From NCBI GenBank assembly GCA_033439685.1, contig JAUEDM010000001.1, positions 1,178,001 through 1,242,000 of the forward strand: DNA of 64,000 nt, read 5' to 3'. A program made the translations under genes and the position numbers. Each line of letters starts with the position of its first letter. The first letter of the stretch is position 1. The notes beneath the pieces were generated by a model. That model was given only the letters and a program-made list of their open reading frames with translations. It made no database searches and had not been told where the DNA came from. Shown here one piece after another: positions 33,501-45,721 of the stretch. This stretch comes from Apodospora peruviana. Its lineage: Eukaryota; Ascomycota; Sordariomycetes; Sordariales; Lasiosphaeriaceae.

Positions 33501-35084
33501 ATGGCTCACGGACCGCCTCCGCCTGAGGCGAACCTTTACAGCTTTGGCTCCGATATCACCACGCCACAGGTCCGCCTTCCTTTTCCAATATCAGCTTCAC
33601 ACTTTCTTTGTTCTCTCTTTCCCCTAGAGCGCGCTTTGCTGACGGCGCGGCTGCCTGGTTGCACAGATGACTGCTGATCAGCAGGACATGATATCGCTGT
33701 TGGACAGCTCCATGTTTGCCGGCTACGACCCCATGTCGATGACCCTCGATGCCAGCGACGCCATGAACCAAGCCTTTGCGCCTGCATCCGCACAGCCGCC
33801 TGGCCCTGATCAAATATTCTCCCCCGACGATGTCATCAATAGCATTGTTAACGCCAGTCCGATTCCCATGGCCACCACCGGTTCTTCCGTGCAGACCGGC
33901 GGTAACACTCTGACCGAGTTCACGAAACGGCGTAACTGGCCGGCGCGGGTTGTCGAGGAGCTCAAAGACCTTTTGCAGATTTTGGATGCCGATGGGAAGT
34001 TCAAGCATGTCTCGTCGAGCATAGAAAGGCTTACTGGATACAAGCCCGACGAGGTGCGCGGCGAGTTCCTGACCAATTATCTTCACCCGGACGACGTCGG
34101 GCTCTTTACTTCGGAGTTCCATGAGTGCATCGCCTCTGCGGCTCCGCTACGCATATTTTACAGGTTCAAAAGAAAGGATGGGAAGTTCATGATCTTTGAA
34201 GCGGTCGGCCATGCCCATATCGCAGCGGCTCGCTTTGCGCCAACCCCGCAAAACCAGTCGCCCTTTTGTCAAGCTGTTTTCATGATGGCGAGGCAGTATC
34301 CGACCAAGAATTCCAGCTTGCTGGACTCATTCCTGGAGCACAAGATCGAGAACGAGCGCTTACGGCGGAGGATCGCAGAGCTTCGGAAAGAGGAGGCAGA
34401 AGACGCCGAAGAGTCGCAGAGGACCTGGCGCCAGAGCCAGGAAGGGCGGTCGGATATGACGGCGTCTGATAATGCCACACAAGCCGGAGCGACCCCGATT
34501 CCCTACTGCGGCGTCATGAGCCCAGACAACTCGATGCCGCCACCGGAGCGGCCAGCCTCGTTAAACGTTGCGCTCACGCGAGAAAATCTAGAGGGTATTG
34601 CTGGGGGACGGCCCGATTCGATAAGGGAGAAAATGGCCCGTTACGAAGGCACTGCCGCACATGCCGACACGATTGAGATGCTGACTGGGCTTCGGTACCA
34701 GGAAGGCGAGAGAAGCAAGGGAATCACGACCGGGAACGCTAGCCCCACGTTGATCAAGGGTGACGCGGGTATCGCCATTCCAATGGATAGAGATCCCCGC
34801 ACGGGAGAGAAGAAAAAGAAGCTTAAGGTGGCTGAGGAATATGTCTGCACCGATTGTGGTAAGTGTATCCCCAATCAACCCTTGGAGATGCCACCCAGGT
34901 TAGCTGATTTTGTATTTCCGCAGGTACTCTCGATTCCCCAGAGTGGCGGAAAGGGCCCAGCGGTCCCAAGACGCTCTGCAATGCGTGCGGTTTGCGCTGG
35001 GCGAAGAAGGAGAAGAAGAAGAACAATGCCATGTCTGGAGGTGGCATGGGTGCGCCAGAACAAATGGTCGACAGCATCGGTTAG
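33501..35084 (+). CDS. wc-2: White collar 2, blue-light and clock GATA factor
   Basis: Exons 33501-33569, 33667-34858 and 34924-35084. Introns are 97 nt (GTCCGC) and 65 nt (GTAAGT). The protein is 473 aa. Its start (MAHGPPPPEANLY) resembles Neurospora WC-2. A PAS domain spans about 120-215 (LLQILDADGKFKHVSSSIE, then FYRFKRKDGKFMIFEAVGH). A basic coiled-coil-like stretch follows (ENERLRRRIAELRKEE). The C-terminal GATA zinc finger is C417-x2-C420-x18-C439-x2-C442, then a Lys-rich tail. WC-2 pairs with the photoreceptor WC-1 through PAS; the white collar complex drives light-induced genes and the frq clock gene. Unlike WC-1 it lacks a flavin-binding LOV domain. The last intron cuts the zinc finger just after its first Cys pair. 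Confidence 0.97.
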
Positions 35085-36868
35085 AATTTTGATGATTCGT
35101 TTGATATGTTTGATAATACGACTTATCCTACCCCTTGACGAGCACGACTTGAATAATGACGGCAGCTTTCTACGCAGCTTGCTAGCACGCATATACCCCT
35201 TTGAAACACTATCCTGGTCAAACTGACGGCATGAACAGCTTTTCACTGGAGAATGAATACTGAGAGAGGAAGGAGAGCGATACAACTCGATCGCTTGGAC
35301 GCTTGCTGGAAAGGAAGGGAACCTATGAATGAATGGACCAGAACACGAGATAAGATATCTGTCTGATATGGCATATGTAATATATAACGGATGGCATCGT
35401 GGTCAGCGGGAACTGTTGCCTTGGCCGACTGTGCTACAAAGAGCGGTACTTGGGTGGACGGGGAGGTCGGGTCGGGGCAGAAGCGGTACTGCCCCTCCCC
35501 CAACCCCCCATGCGAAGACTAGCCGAGGGAAGATGTGCGTCGTTGGACGGCATGAGTGGTTACCTCTGAGCCTACCTAGGTAGCCGCCGGAAGCCGGAAG
35601 CCGGGAGCCGGAACTGGGACGGAAGCCAACTTTTGTGGACGCCCAGGTTGAGATGTTGTGCGATGGAGTTCGCCGCTCACTTGTACTGTAGGTTAACTTG
35701 CAGCGTTGAGAGGGTGCTACTTGCTAATTAGCGCTCATGGTATATTAATTTGTTTTATGGTTCACTTTTCGTGTTCTGGAACAACTTACTGGCAACTTGG
35801 TATTTGCAACGATAGTTGATGAAGAGGAGCATTATCATCATTATCATGATATCAGCCAATAGGTTTACTGGATTCATACATCTTGATGATGTTCTTTATA
35901 CCCGGGCGTCAACAATCCATAGCCCTGTGGTGGCAACCACCTAGGGAATTTGTTGAAGGCGTCCACTTCAATATAGCCTTAGACTGGGTATCCCTGGCGA
36001 GAGAGCTTGGGTCATCTTCCGATCAAACTAGGCCAGACAAAGCAGATACTGTCCGATACCCCCAATAGATAATTCACGGGACACCGGCGAGGGCACATGA
36101 TAGGGGTCCTAGTGGCGCGGAAAGCGGGAAACCTGAAGAGTGGCTGAACAGATCAGTTTACCTACTTTGCTGTTTGTCAGGTCTGTGTAAGCCTGTCTGA
36201 GCCCGGTGATGTGTGAGATGGAGGGTCGGTGAGACCCGCCCGTTTTTCTTTTTCCTCGGCCGGCCGGCAAGATCACTCAGTGTTTGTCTTTCTTTGCTCC
36301 TTGTATTTTCTGCCTCATGCGAAGAACAACGTCAGAGACGCATCATTCATTATGGTTGGGTAGCTGAGAAGGGGGGTAAAAAGGGGGCGCGGCGGCGTGT
36401 GGTTGTGATTTTGGTTGGGTTTCAGAGTTGAGAGCTGAACAACCTGAGTCATTAACGCCGCAGCTCAGCTGAGTATCAAAAGTATCTAAAGCACCTATTG
36501 TGTAATAAGCTAGCTCATGAGAGTTGGGTTGAAGCTCTACCTAAGCTACCCCGCAAACGTCATGAATGCTCCGTCTTCCACTTATAGCTACAGGTCAAGG
36601 CGTATCAGCTCAAGGTTTTGGGGCAGAGACGTCAGTCTTCGACTGAAGTCAAGGTACCTACTAAGGTAGGCAGGGTAACCTCCTCTTTCATCAACTAGAT
36701 AGTTTCCTTCCCTCGTACCTTAATCAAATTTCTTGGCGATACATCAATCCATCTGCTGTAATACGGTCGACAAAGACAGTGAGACAGACAGCCTACCGGA
36801 GCTCCTTAACATACCTGCCTACCTGCTTGACTTTCGAAACATAATAAGCAGAACAACGAACGTCAAAC
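35085..36868. other. 1.8 kb intergenic region between wc-2 and the DUF7721 gene
   Basis: It holds the wc-2 3' end and the promoter of the next gene on the same strand. A GCCGGAA-type short repeat lies at about 35583-35613. TACCTA-rich and pyrimidine-rich stretches precede the next start. Open frames here are short and start mostly at non-ATG codons. I see no gene. Confidence 0.6.
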
Positions 36869-37889
36869 ATGGAAAAGTTCCTCGGAAAGGTTCTCGGTGG
36901 TGATGACGAACGTCCCGGTCCGGGTCCGGCAGGTGAGCAACTCGAAGATATCTTGCCCCTTTAAATCACTACCCTGGTTCTTTCCCATGAGCTCTTTTCT
37001 AGAGGAAATGGATTCCTTCTTCTTCTCTAGACCGCTTTGGCCACACACCTCATCAAAGAATTCTAAAGACTGCTAGCACTGCCAGCATGTTTTTGGACAT
37101 TTCTGATTTCATCAGGTGGAAGTAACCTCTACCAAGGCGGCGGAAACAGTTCGTCCATCTCCCCCCTCTCAAAGCTCACGGAAACGCCCTGCCTCGGCCT
37201 TGGCTAACCAGGCGTTTGATTGATAAGTGACGCATGGCGGCGCCTACCCAGCAGGCGGAGGTTTCTATTCCCACGAAGACGACGAAGATTTCTGCGGAGC
37301 TGCCCAGCACGCGCAGGCCGGCTACGCCGATGCCAACGAAGACTCTGCCGACTTCTTTTCCGGCATACTCAACCAGCTTGGCTCGAGGAAGCAGCAGGTG
37401 GCGCAGGAGGATATTGATGAAGATGGTTCGTTTTGGACCTGATCCTCCAACATGATTTTGTTTTCTGACTCGTGTTATATAATTACAGACGCCGTCCGCC
37501 ACCACCAAGAATTTTTCGGCAATTCGTCGTCGTCCGACGCAGCGACATCCTCCGGAATGGGCACCGCGGCCGCGATGCAAGCCCTGAAAATGTTCACAAG
37601 CGGCGCCAGCACCAGCACGGCTGCTAGCCAACCGCAGAGCCAGAGCCAGAGCGCATTCATCGGGCTTGCCATGTCCCAAGCCGCCAAGCTGTTTGACCGG
37701 CAGGCGTCGCAGGGCAACGTGTCGTCTGGTGCAAACAAGGAGTCGGCTGTCATGAAGGCGGGCGAGATGGCGTTGAAAATATACTTGAAGAGTCAGGGTA
37801 CTCGGGCAGCCGCCGGCGGTGGTGCTGGTGCAGCGGGTGGGAGTAGATTGCCCGGGCTGTTGAGCATGGCTGGGAAGTTTATGCAGTAG
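36869..37889 (+). CDS. DUF7721 (beta-flanking type) low-complexity protein
   Basis: Exons 36869-36932, 37116-37148, 37228-37425 and 37489-37889. Introns are 183 nt (GTGAGC), 79 nt (GTTCGT) and 63 nt (GTTCGT). The protein is 231 aa. The N-terminus (MEKFLGKVLGG) is amphipathic; a Gly/Pro/Ser-rich linker follows. The conserved block reads DEDFCGAAQHAQAGYADANE, then a helical segment (SADFFSGILNQLG) and DIDEDDAVRHHQEFFG. The C-terminal half is Ala/Gly/Ser/Gln-rich and helical (AAAMQALKMF, AFIGLAMSQAAKLFD, MKAGEMALKIYLKSQG). Related fungal proteins are common and uncharacterised; some are named beta-flanking protein. There is no signal peptide or membrane segment. The small second exon and two GTTCGT donors make the first half of the model less certain than the last exon. 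Confidence 0.8.
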
Positions 37890-38140
37890 CCATTTGGAGC
37901 TTGGTGGAGGAAAGTAAAGATTGGATCTAAGGGTTAAAACGGATAGGCACGGGAGATGGAAAATGAAATAAACAAAAGGTGATACTTGGTATATATTTAC
38001 TGTACAGACTGGAGAGTACACTGCGTCCACGTCACATTGGGCCGAGAAACATACTCCCGCACCACTACTCGCAGACATAGCAACTCAGGACGTTTATAGT
38101 CCTAGTATAGTAAACGAAACAGACAGCTCTGTGAAGTGAA

Positions 38141-40320
38141 TTACCACTCAGCTACCTCTCCAGACTTGGGCTTCTCGACACGCACGACCTTGTCGCAGTT
38201 GAGCAGGCAGAATGGGTCAAACGCCATCTTGATCTAAAGGGTTGTGTGCGCCACGGTCAGTCATATGTTGGTTGGCTCGGTACGAAGAGAACCGCCCAAA
38301 GGAAAAATGAAAGTTTACTAAACATACCTTTCTCATGGCATCCACAGTGCTCGCTCCCAGCTCATGGGGTAGGTAATCCCGCTTCACAAGGCCAACACCA
38401 TGTTCACCCTTGAATTTTACCATGAAAGTTAGCCGCAATCATCAACCAATGGCGTCAAGACTATCGACGAGCTGCTAACCGTAACAGTGCCCTCCATCTC
38501 CACTGCTCTCTTCACCATGCGGTGAACACAGTCTTCCGCAATCTTTCTCTCAGCTTTGTTGTAGAGCAGGATGACTAGAATCATGGTCAGTGCTTGATCC
38601 ATTCTAAACCCACCGTCAAACGCAAACTTACTATGGAAATTTCCATCTCCCACGTGGCCCACGATCGAGCTCGTCAGCCCAGACCTCTTCAAGTCCGCCT
38701 TGGTCTCCTCAATAATATCCGGCAGCCTGCTCATGGGCACCGCAACATCACCAGTCCAGACATGATCCCCGGGGTCCCTCACAGCCATGGTGCTCCAGAG
38801 CGCCTCCTTCCGTGCGCTCCACAGCTCAACCTGCTCCTCATGGCTCTTTGCAAAGTCAAAACTCTGCGCGCCTGACTGCTTGGTGATCGACTTGACCAGC
38901 GCAACCTGCTCCTTGACGCCCGCTTCCGTCCCGCTGAACTTGAAAAACAGCGTCGGCGCCTGCTTCCACTGCCGCGTCGTGCTCCCCGCCAAATTGATGA
39001 ACTTCATCTGGTCGTCATCCAGGATCTCAACCGCCGCGACGGGCACCCCGTTGCCCACCACTTTGGCAACGCAGTCGGCCGCCTGCCGGATGGACCCAAA
39101 GCTCGCGACCGCCACCGAGCTCGACACGGGCTTGACCGTCAGCTTGAGCGTCGCCTCTGTCACCAGACCTAAAGTGCCCTCGCTACCAATAAACAGCTTG
39201 GTCAAATCGTAACCGGCGCTGCTCTTCCGGGGGCGCTGCCGCGTCTTGATCACCGTGCCGTCGGCCAGCACGACCGTCAGACTCAGCACCCACTCTCGCA
39301 TGGTGCCGTAGCGGTACGCATTGGTGCCGCTGCATCCCGTGCCGATCATGCCGCCGATCATGGCGCCGGGGCCCGGATCGGGCGGGAAGAAGAGGTTCTG
39401 GTCGGCCAGCTCCTCGTTCAGCTCCTCCCAGCCCACCGCCGGCTGGACGACCACGTCTAGGTCGTCCTTGTGCAGCGCCAGGATCTTGTTCATCCGCCCA
39501 AAGTCGACGCAGATGCCGCCCCGCGTGGGGGCGGTGTGGCCTTCCAGTGACGTGCCGCCGCTGTAGCCGACCACCGGGATCCGACGCCGGTGGCAGACCT
39601 GCATGATGGCCGAGACTTCTTCGGTGGAGGCCGGGTAGACTACGCAAAAGGGACGGTGGGCCGGGTCGGACGTGTCGGTCTGGTGGGAGGACCACTCCGA
39701 GGTGGCGTGGGCTTGCAGGTCGGCGTCGGTGGTGTTTACGTGCTCCCTGCCGACGATCTCGGCGAAGTCGGCCCAGGCGGCCTCGAGCTCGGCGTTGCCG
39801 ATGCTGTGGCGCGGCGCGATGGTTTTGGCGAGCGGGAGCGTCGAGGCCGGGTCTGGGTCCCGAGGGTATTTCTTGCCGGCGAAAAAGCAGACCGTGCCGA
39901 CGAAGGTGAGCACTAACAGAGGAAAGACGTAAGTCAGATATATTTGTGGTTGCGATGTCTGGCGGGATGAAGAGGATAGAGATGAAAAGAAATAAACGTA
40001 CTGAATATCCCGGCAAGGTTGCGCGCTGTTTGCGAGTCTCCCTTCAACATCGAGATGCGGCGGTTCTGCTCCCTCTCGCGCTTGAGACGCTCCGTGATGC
40101 TCACCGTCATCTGGCCCTTGAACGAAGGGCCTCTATGCCTCGGGGCAGCTGGGGCCGGGTACTTGTTCTTGTCATCAGTCGACAGGTAGCGCGCAGGGGC
40201 GCGTCGGGATCGGACTGAAACTGTAGCTGTAGATGTAGCTCCAACGACGACGGGGGCGGCTGTGGGAGGAGCTCCTCCCAGGCAGCGCCGGCCCAGGCCC
40301 TTGGCCGCAAGCTGCGACAT
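38141..40320 (-). CDS. DLD1: D-lactate dehydrogenase (cytochrome), mitochondrial
   Basis: Exons 40320-40002, 39912-38632, 38574-38480, 38408-38328 and 38233-38141 (minus). Introns are 89, 57, 71 and 94 nt. The protein is 622 aa. The first 45 residues are Arg/Ala-rich without acids, a presequence, followed by a basic stretch and a short hydrophobic anchor (about 103-118, GIFMLTFVGTVCFFAG). This fits yeast Dld1, anchored in the inner membrane and facing the intermembrane space. The FAD-binding PCMH domain is seen at about 170-350 (PVVGYSGGTSLEGH, PDPGPGAMIGGMIGTGCSG, FIGSEGTLG). The C-terminal FAD-oxidase domain includes GHVGDGNFH and GEHGVG. The enzyme oxidises D-lactate to pyruvate and passes electrons to cytochrome c. 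Small last exons are supported by frame and by conserved GEHGVG and FDPFCLLN. Confidence 0.95.
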
Positions 40321-40815
40321 GGCCGGCGCGCGGTAAGCGTAAAATGGCGACGAGCGTTTTCGGCCGCTCGCGCAAGGATTGGCGACTGTAACAACGTGCA
40401 CTTGTTTGTTGATTGCAGGGTGATTCGTCGGGGCGGGTAGGTGGAGGAAGTTGAAAGCTTAAGTGCTCCGAGCGAGAAAAAGTGTCGAAGCTCCCCGGTC
40501 CCCGCGCCGAGCCGTAGGTGAATCCACACCCCGGAGCGAACCCCTGTCAGCCTCACCCACGAATTACATTGCGGATGCCAGATCACGCTACCATGCCCGA
40601 AAGAAACGTCATTCAAGCGAAGATATCATCATGCATTGGAAGGACTTTTAGGAGCTACATCCGGTACAGTTCGTATCAGACAACGTGTGCCAGTTTGTCA
40701 GCTGGTGTGTACAGCATAATATCTAGCAGGTATTCAATACAAGGAGACACGTCTATGGACATCTGGTCTAGGCCCTAGGCACATCTACGTAGCTACAATA
40801 TTTTGACATATTCGT
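40321..40815. other. Intergenic region between DLD1 and the Clr5-domain gene
   Basis: This 495-base stretch contains the DLD1 promoter and leader and the 3' end of the next minus-strand gene. No TATA box or recognisable site stands out, and no gene is seen. Confidence 0.6.
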
Positions 40816-43039
40816 TTATGGGAATTCTTGGCCCATCAAGTGCACCACAAATGTCGGTGCCGCCCCTTGCCCGGTCACACTCGCATTGCTAGCTACATGC
40901 TGCAGATACGCCTCCAATTCCATCTCATCACTCACCTGGAGCGGCAGCTCGCCGCCCTTGCCGTCCTTGATGATCCCTTCAATGGCATAGCATATCACCC
41001 CTGGGTATTTCTCCACCGCGGCAGCGCGCACGTCATCTAGTGAGCGTGACGACCCAATGGCTGATATCCACATCCTCGGGCCTACATTCCACAAGGCGGA
41101 TTCGGGATGGAGCTTGAAGAACACCGCCATCGAGGTCGGTTGTTGTAGCGGCGGATGAGATTGGTGCTGATGCTGATGTTGATGTTGCTGGTAGACGGGA
41201 GCGGGTTGCGCAACCGCCGAAGCGTAGCCTTGGACCGGTACCGTGTACTGATGGTGGTCAGGTGGTAGAAGCATATGGGTCGAGTCAAGTTGTGATGTCA
41301 AGTCGACAGCTTCCGGTTCCATGCCGCCTACCGGAGGAGGGGATGATGGCGCAGGGACCAAGCCAGCTTCCGTGTGATGAGGTCGGGGTTGCGCTTGTTG
41401 CGGCTGGAGCGTCGCCGCCATGCCACGCCGTGCTGCTGGTTGGGATTTGGCAGCAGATCGCTTTCGGGTAGCCAGTACTGGTGTTGCGACGGCAGATGAT
41501 AGCGAAGCAAGCTGCGCAGCATCGTCGTCATAACCATCAGTCATATTATTTATCCCATCCCTGAGCGTTGAAGCGGGAGTCTCGGCTGCCGGCTGCTTAG
41601 GGCTCGGCGCATCTTCTAATACATTTCTGCCTTTGGCGAACGTATCGCTGCGGTATCTCCGCATCGCATCACGAGCAATGAGCTCGAGGGCCTTGATCTT
41701 GCGAAGATTGGCAGGATCAGCGCCAGCATCTGGCCGCTCCACCGCGCTTAGGCGGGTGAGTAGTTCCGAGCTGGCATACCATTTCTGCTTAATCTCTGCC
41801 CAGTGATCCAGACCCTCTAGGAACTTGTTCGTGAACTTTTCTTCGGCTAGAATGTGGTAGAGGGCGGCGCGGATATCTCTGCCCTCCTCTGGGTTAAGGT
41901 TGAGCAGCGTCTTGGCCTCTGCGAGTGTCAGGCGGGAACTCATAACTCTCATTCTCTTGGTCACATCGCACGCAATCACGTCGATGGCAATTTGCTTTTT
42001 ATCGATGTCGTGCTTGTCCCACATGCAGGACCGGAGGGGCACGCTGTCGCGAATTAGCTGGTCCTTTAGTGACTGCCACTTCTCCGGGCCGGCGATGGTC
42101 TTCTTCAACACACCCACTTCCTCGCAGATGGTTTGGAACTTCTGCCTCACTAACTTGTAGGCGGCAGGGTCGAGCTGCAGGATGGCCTGTGCCTCGGTGA
42201 GCGAAGTCTCGGACGGGTACCGTGGCGGGCCGGGCGGGTCGGCGGGCATCCCGGCGTAGCCTCTGATTCTCCGACGCCGCTTCTTGGTTGCGTATCTTTC
42301 GTTCGACTCGATCTCCATGGCACGTTTTCTCTCCTCTCTTCTGGCCTCAATCGCGGCCATCTCCTCTGCCGACAAACGCTCGGGCTCAGCGACTGGGTAA
42401 GTATTCTCATCTTGGTCTTCCTCGCTCTCCCCGCTGGATTCTTCTGAGCCTTCCTCGGAATCATCATCATCGCTGTCCGCGACCGAGTCGCCCGCCTGCG
42501 ACTTTTGCCTCTGCGCTTTCTGCGTCAGACGTCGCTTCACGCCATACCCGGCCTCACTTTCCCGCAAAAGCAGTCTGTGCTTGGCCCGTACGCGTGTTAA
42601 CCTGCGGTTATCGACGTCAAACCCGTCTTCCTCAACAAGGACTTGCAGCATTTCTCGCTGCGTCAAGTTTTTCTGCCATAGCTCTTTGACTCGAGCGACC
42701 AGCGCTGCGTTCTTGTAGGGCGGGTCAAATTTGCTCGGAAACCCCCATTCCTTAAACTTGACCTGAAAGGTACGTCGGCTGCAGGCCCATCAGTAAAATG
42801 GCTGGTGGTGGGCGGTGGAGCATCTGAGGAAGGTGTGTACGGCGAGGCAAAAGACACACGGTGACGCGACGCCGGCTGCAACAATAACTCCACCACGAGA
42901 GAGGGGAAAGGAAAAGGACGAACCTAGGCTGGAAATTGTACCGCAACCGCAAATACTCGACTACCTCATCGAGCGACTTCTTCTGCTCGACGTACAGCTC
43001 GTAGCACGTCTGCCTGTGAGGATCCCAATCGAACACCAT
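40816..43039 (-). CDS. Clr5-domain protein
   Basis: Exons 43039-42924 and 42778-40816 (minus). The 145-nt intron has donor GTTCGT. The join reads YNFQPSRRTFQVKFKEWGFP, completing the domain. The protein is 692 aa. The N-terminal 60 residues are a Clr5 domain (MVFDWDPHRQTCYELYVEQ, then KSLDEVVEYLRLRYNFQPS), named after a fission-yeast silencing factor and common as an N-terminal module in filamentous fungi. A conserved helical part follows (VARVKELWQKNLTQREML). Then come an acidic run (about 150-180) with basic KKRRRR, two helical repeat-like segments (LTEAQAILQLDPAAYKLVRQ and LTLAEAKTLLNLNPEEGRDI), a Pro/Gln/His-rich disordered part and a final folded-looking block. A nuclear, chromatin-linked role is inferred from the domain only. 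The start is the first ATG in frame after an upstream stop. Confidence 0.85.
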
Positions 43040-43634
43040 GGTATTGCGATTTGGCCGCGCGTTGGTGTTTGGCGCATTGTCTTGCTGGGATGATTGTGTG
43101 TTGGACAAGATTGCGCAGGTGGTCAGATAGGCACGCTGGACTTGTTGGAGAAGACAAGACTGTGTGGGTTAAAAGTTGACACTGTGTAGATGCACCGTAC
43201 ACCTGTCTAAGTGACTCGGGTAAGTCTAATAATGTGAACTTCACACCCAAACATCGCACTTTTGACAACAAGTATTTACGGTGGAAGGAGCATGTAATGT
43301 GAAGATGGTTATTAAACCCATAACTCAAAACAAACTCGCTGGCAAATCGAAAGAGAGTTTCCCAACATGCTCCCCTTTGACTGCACCACCACGACGACGA
43401 TATTAAACAACGCTTCTGAGCTCCTGCTCAACAGCTCGAGTCCGCCCGTGCCCAAGAACTACATACACGCCTTAAATAGGCCCCACCTCCAGACTACTAT
43501 AGTCCCTCCCTCGGACTCCATTTTTCTCAGGATTAAAACTCCTCGATGGGACACGTGAAAATATCGACAATTAAGCCAACACACAACCTAGACAAATGAG
43601 AAATAATCCTGATATCCATTGTGATGGCTTCAAT
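43040..43634. other. Intergenic region between the Clr5-domain gene and the amidase
   Basis: About 600 bases hold the Clr5-gene promoter and the amidase 3' end. There is nothing recognisable beyond short chance frames. Confidence 0.6.
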
Positions 43635-45721
43635 CTATGAAGCAGGGATCACAGAATTCTCCAAATCACCGCCCTTAACAGCGTCAGAGCCAGTACTGGC
43701 ACCAGCTGCGTCCTCCTTCTCCCGCGCGATCTGAATAACGTCCGCCCACTGCGCCGGCCTCAGCCTGCCACCCGGGTACACCTCCTCCAGGTACTTCTCC
43801 GTATCCCGCGCAAACGCCAGCAGCTGCTCCTCGGCACCCCACTGGGCAACCGCCATCAACCCAACCGGCAGCTTGCCCTCGCCATGCTTCGGATTGACAT
43901 ACCCGGCGGGACAGGTAACCGACGGACAGCCCGTCGTGTTGGCCAGCCACGCGTACGTCATGTTCCTGATAGTCAAGTTGCCGTCGCTGAACCCATACTT
44001 CGCGTCTCCTTGCCGGATCGGCCACCCGGCCAGCGGCGTCGTCGGCGTCAGGATCAGCAGGCCAGGATATCTCTCGAACAGGAACGCGAGGTGCTGCATC
44101 ACGACTTGGCGGATCTGGTTGTATTTTAGGTAATCTTCCGCCGGCGTCTGGCTGCCGGTGGCGATCAGTATGCGGTTCGGATAGTTGAGCAGATGCAGCC
44201 AGCGGGTTGGGTCCTGGGCGCGCGAGCGCGCTTCGTCGGCCGCTTCCGACAGACAAGTCGCGCCGTGGGCGAGTTGCCCTTGCACGAGGTAGGGCAGCTG
44301 AATGTCGACCACTTCGTAACCGGTGGAGGTGAGGTGCGCGACGGCGGCGTCGAAGACGGCGCGGACCTCCGGGTCGGAGCGGTTGATCCATTCGCGATGG
44401 ATACCGATGTACTTTTTGGCAGACGGGTCCGGCGGCAACGAGACTGAGAACATGGACGTCGTGGGGTGTGACTCGTCCGTCACGGCCATGGTACGGTACG
44501 CGATGGTCAGGTCGGCGACGGTCGCCGTCATTGGGCCGGCGATAGCCATGGAGGAATTCAGCGCGCAGGTGCGGTGGTGCGTGGTCTTGAGGCCGAAGAC
44601 GCCGCAGAAGGCGGGCGGGATGCGCATGCTGCCTCCTAACCAAGATAATTATGTTAACATCCAGGGTGTGTGGTGTGTGAAGGTTTAAGAAGAGAACTGC
44701 TTACCTGCGTCGGTTCCAACCGTGATGGGCACAATACCACCACTAAGAGCAGAACCTGCTCCCGACGACGACCCGCCGGGGTAGTACGACGTATTGTACC
44801 AGTTCGTCGGCGTGCCCGTGGCGGGGTTGCAGCCCGTCGTGTCCATGCCTACCTCGTGCTGGTTCATCTTGCCCATCATGATGGCGCCGGCCTCCATCAT
44901 CTTCCGGGCGGGCCACTCCGTCTTGGTGGCGGGCGTGTTGAAGAACCGCTCGGACTTGTTCACTCGCATACCCCTGGTCGAGATGAATCCCTCGACGTCG
45001 ACATCGTCCTTGACACCAAAGGGGACGCCGTCGAGGATGCCGAGCTGTTTTCCCGCAGCCCACCGCTCTGTGGAGGCCTTGGCTGCGGCCAACACCTCGT
45101 CGGGCTTGGTCTGGATCCAAGCGACGGCGTACTTGGACTCGGGCCGAACGTCCCGGCGGATCAGTGGGAGCAGGGCCTCGGTGACTTGCAGCGGCGTCAG
45201 CTCGCCCGACTTGTAGAGCGCGTGGTAATCGGCGACTGAGTAGAACCGGCATGGTAGGTCGGCTGGCCGTGGTTGCGTGAGCTCCGGTCCGAAGGGGAGC
45301 ATGCTTTGAGTCGAGACCCCATCTGAGAGTGGGATCACATCTGGCTAATGTTGGTGAGTGAGTATGGAATATCCCTGTATGAATAACAAGTTTTGTTATG
45401 GAACACATGCGTACCATCAATCTCCATGGTACGTCGCTGAGGTCGGGGATGAGCTTTGGCTCACCAAACTTGGCGTTCGCCCAGAAGAAGCGCTGGAGAA
45501 TGGAAGAGTTGGAGAGGCTTGGAAAGAACCCAGTTTGTTAATCTAGTCCGCAAAACAACATAAAAGAAACGGAGAGGGAACAATACATACAGCGTAGAAG
45601 CGATGACAAGGGGTATCCCTCGCAGCGCAGGATTCTTATTATCCTCCGGCTTGTACTCCAGAGCAGCGGCAGAAGCCTCCTTGGCCCCAGGGTAGTTGGC
45701 AAATCGCTGAGAAGGCGCCAT
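43635..45721 (-). CDS. Amidase signature-family hydrolase
   Basis: Exons 45721-45591, 45517-45415, 45344-44705 and 44635-43635 (minus). Introns are 73, 70 and 69 nt with donors GTATGT, GTACGC and GTAAGC. The protein is 624 aa. The Ser-cisSer-Lys triad is intact: Lys190 in GVPFGVKDDVD, the cis-Ser within GGSSSGAGSA (about 270-272) and the nucleophile Ser294 in GTDAGGSMR, which is formed exactly across the third intron. The family hydrolyses carboxamides. In fungi this length and N-terminus (short helical leader, no signal peptide, FFWANAKFG) fit the acetamidase/general amidase group that uses amides as nitrogen sources; the true substrate cannot be read from sequence. An inverted repeat lies about 300 bases upstream. 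Confidence 0.93.

Noticed and set aside
39183..40016. 277-codon minus-strand frame
   Set aside because: It is a shifted frame of DLD1 exon 2 with a shadow-type composition.
43684..44643. 319-codon minus-strand frame
   Set aside because: It is a second frame of the amidase last exon. Its Arg/Pro/His-rich sequence is a shadow.
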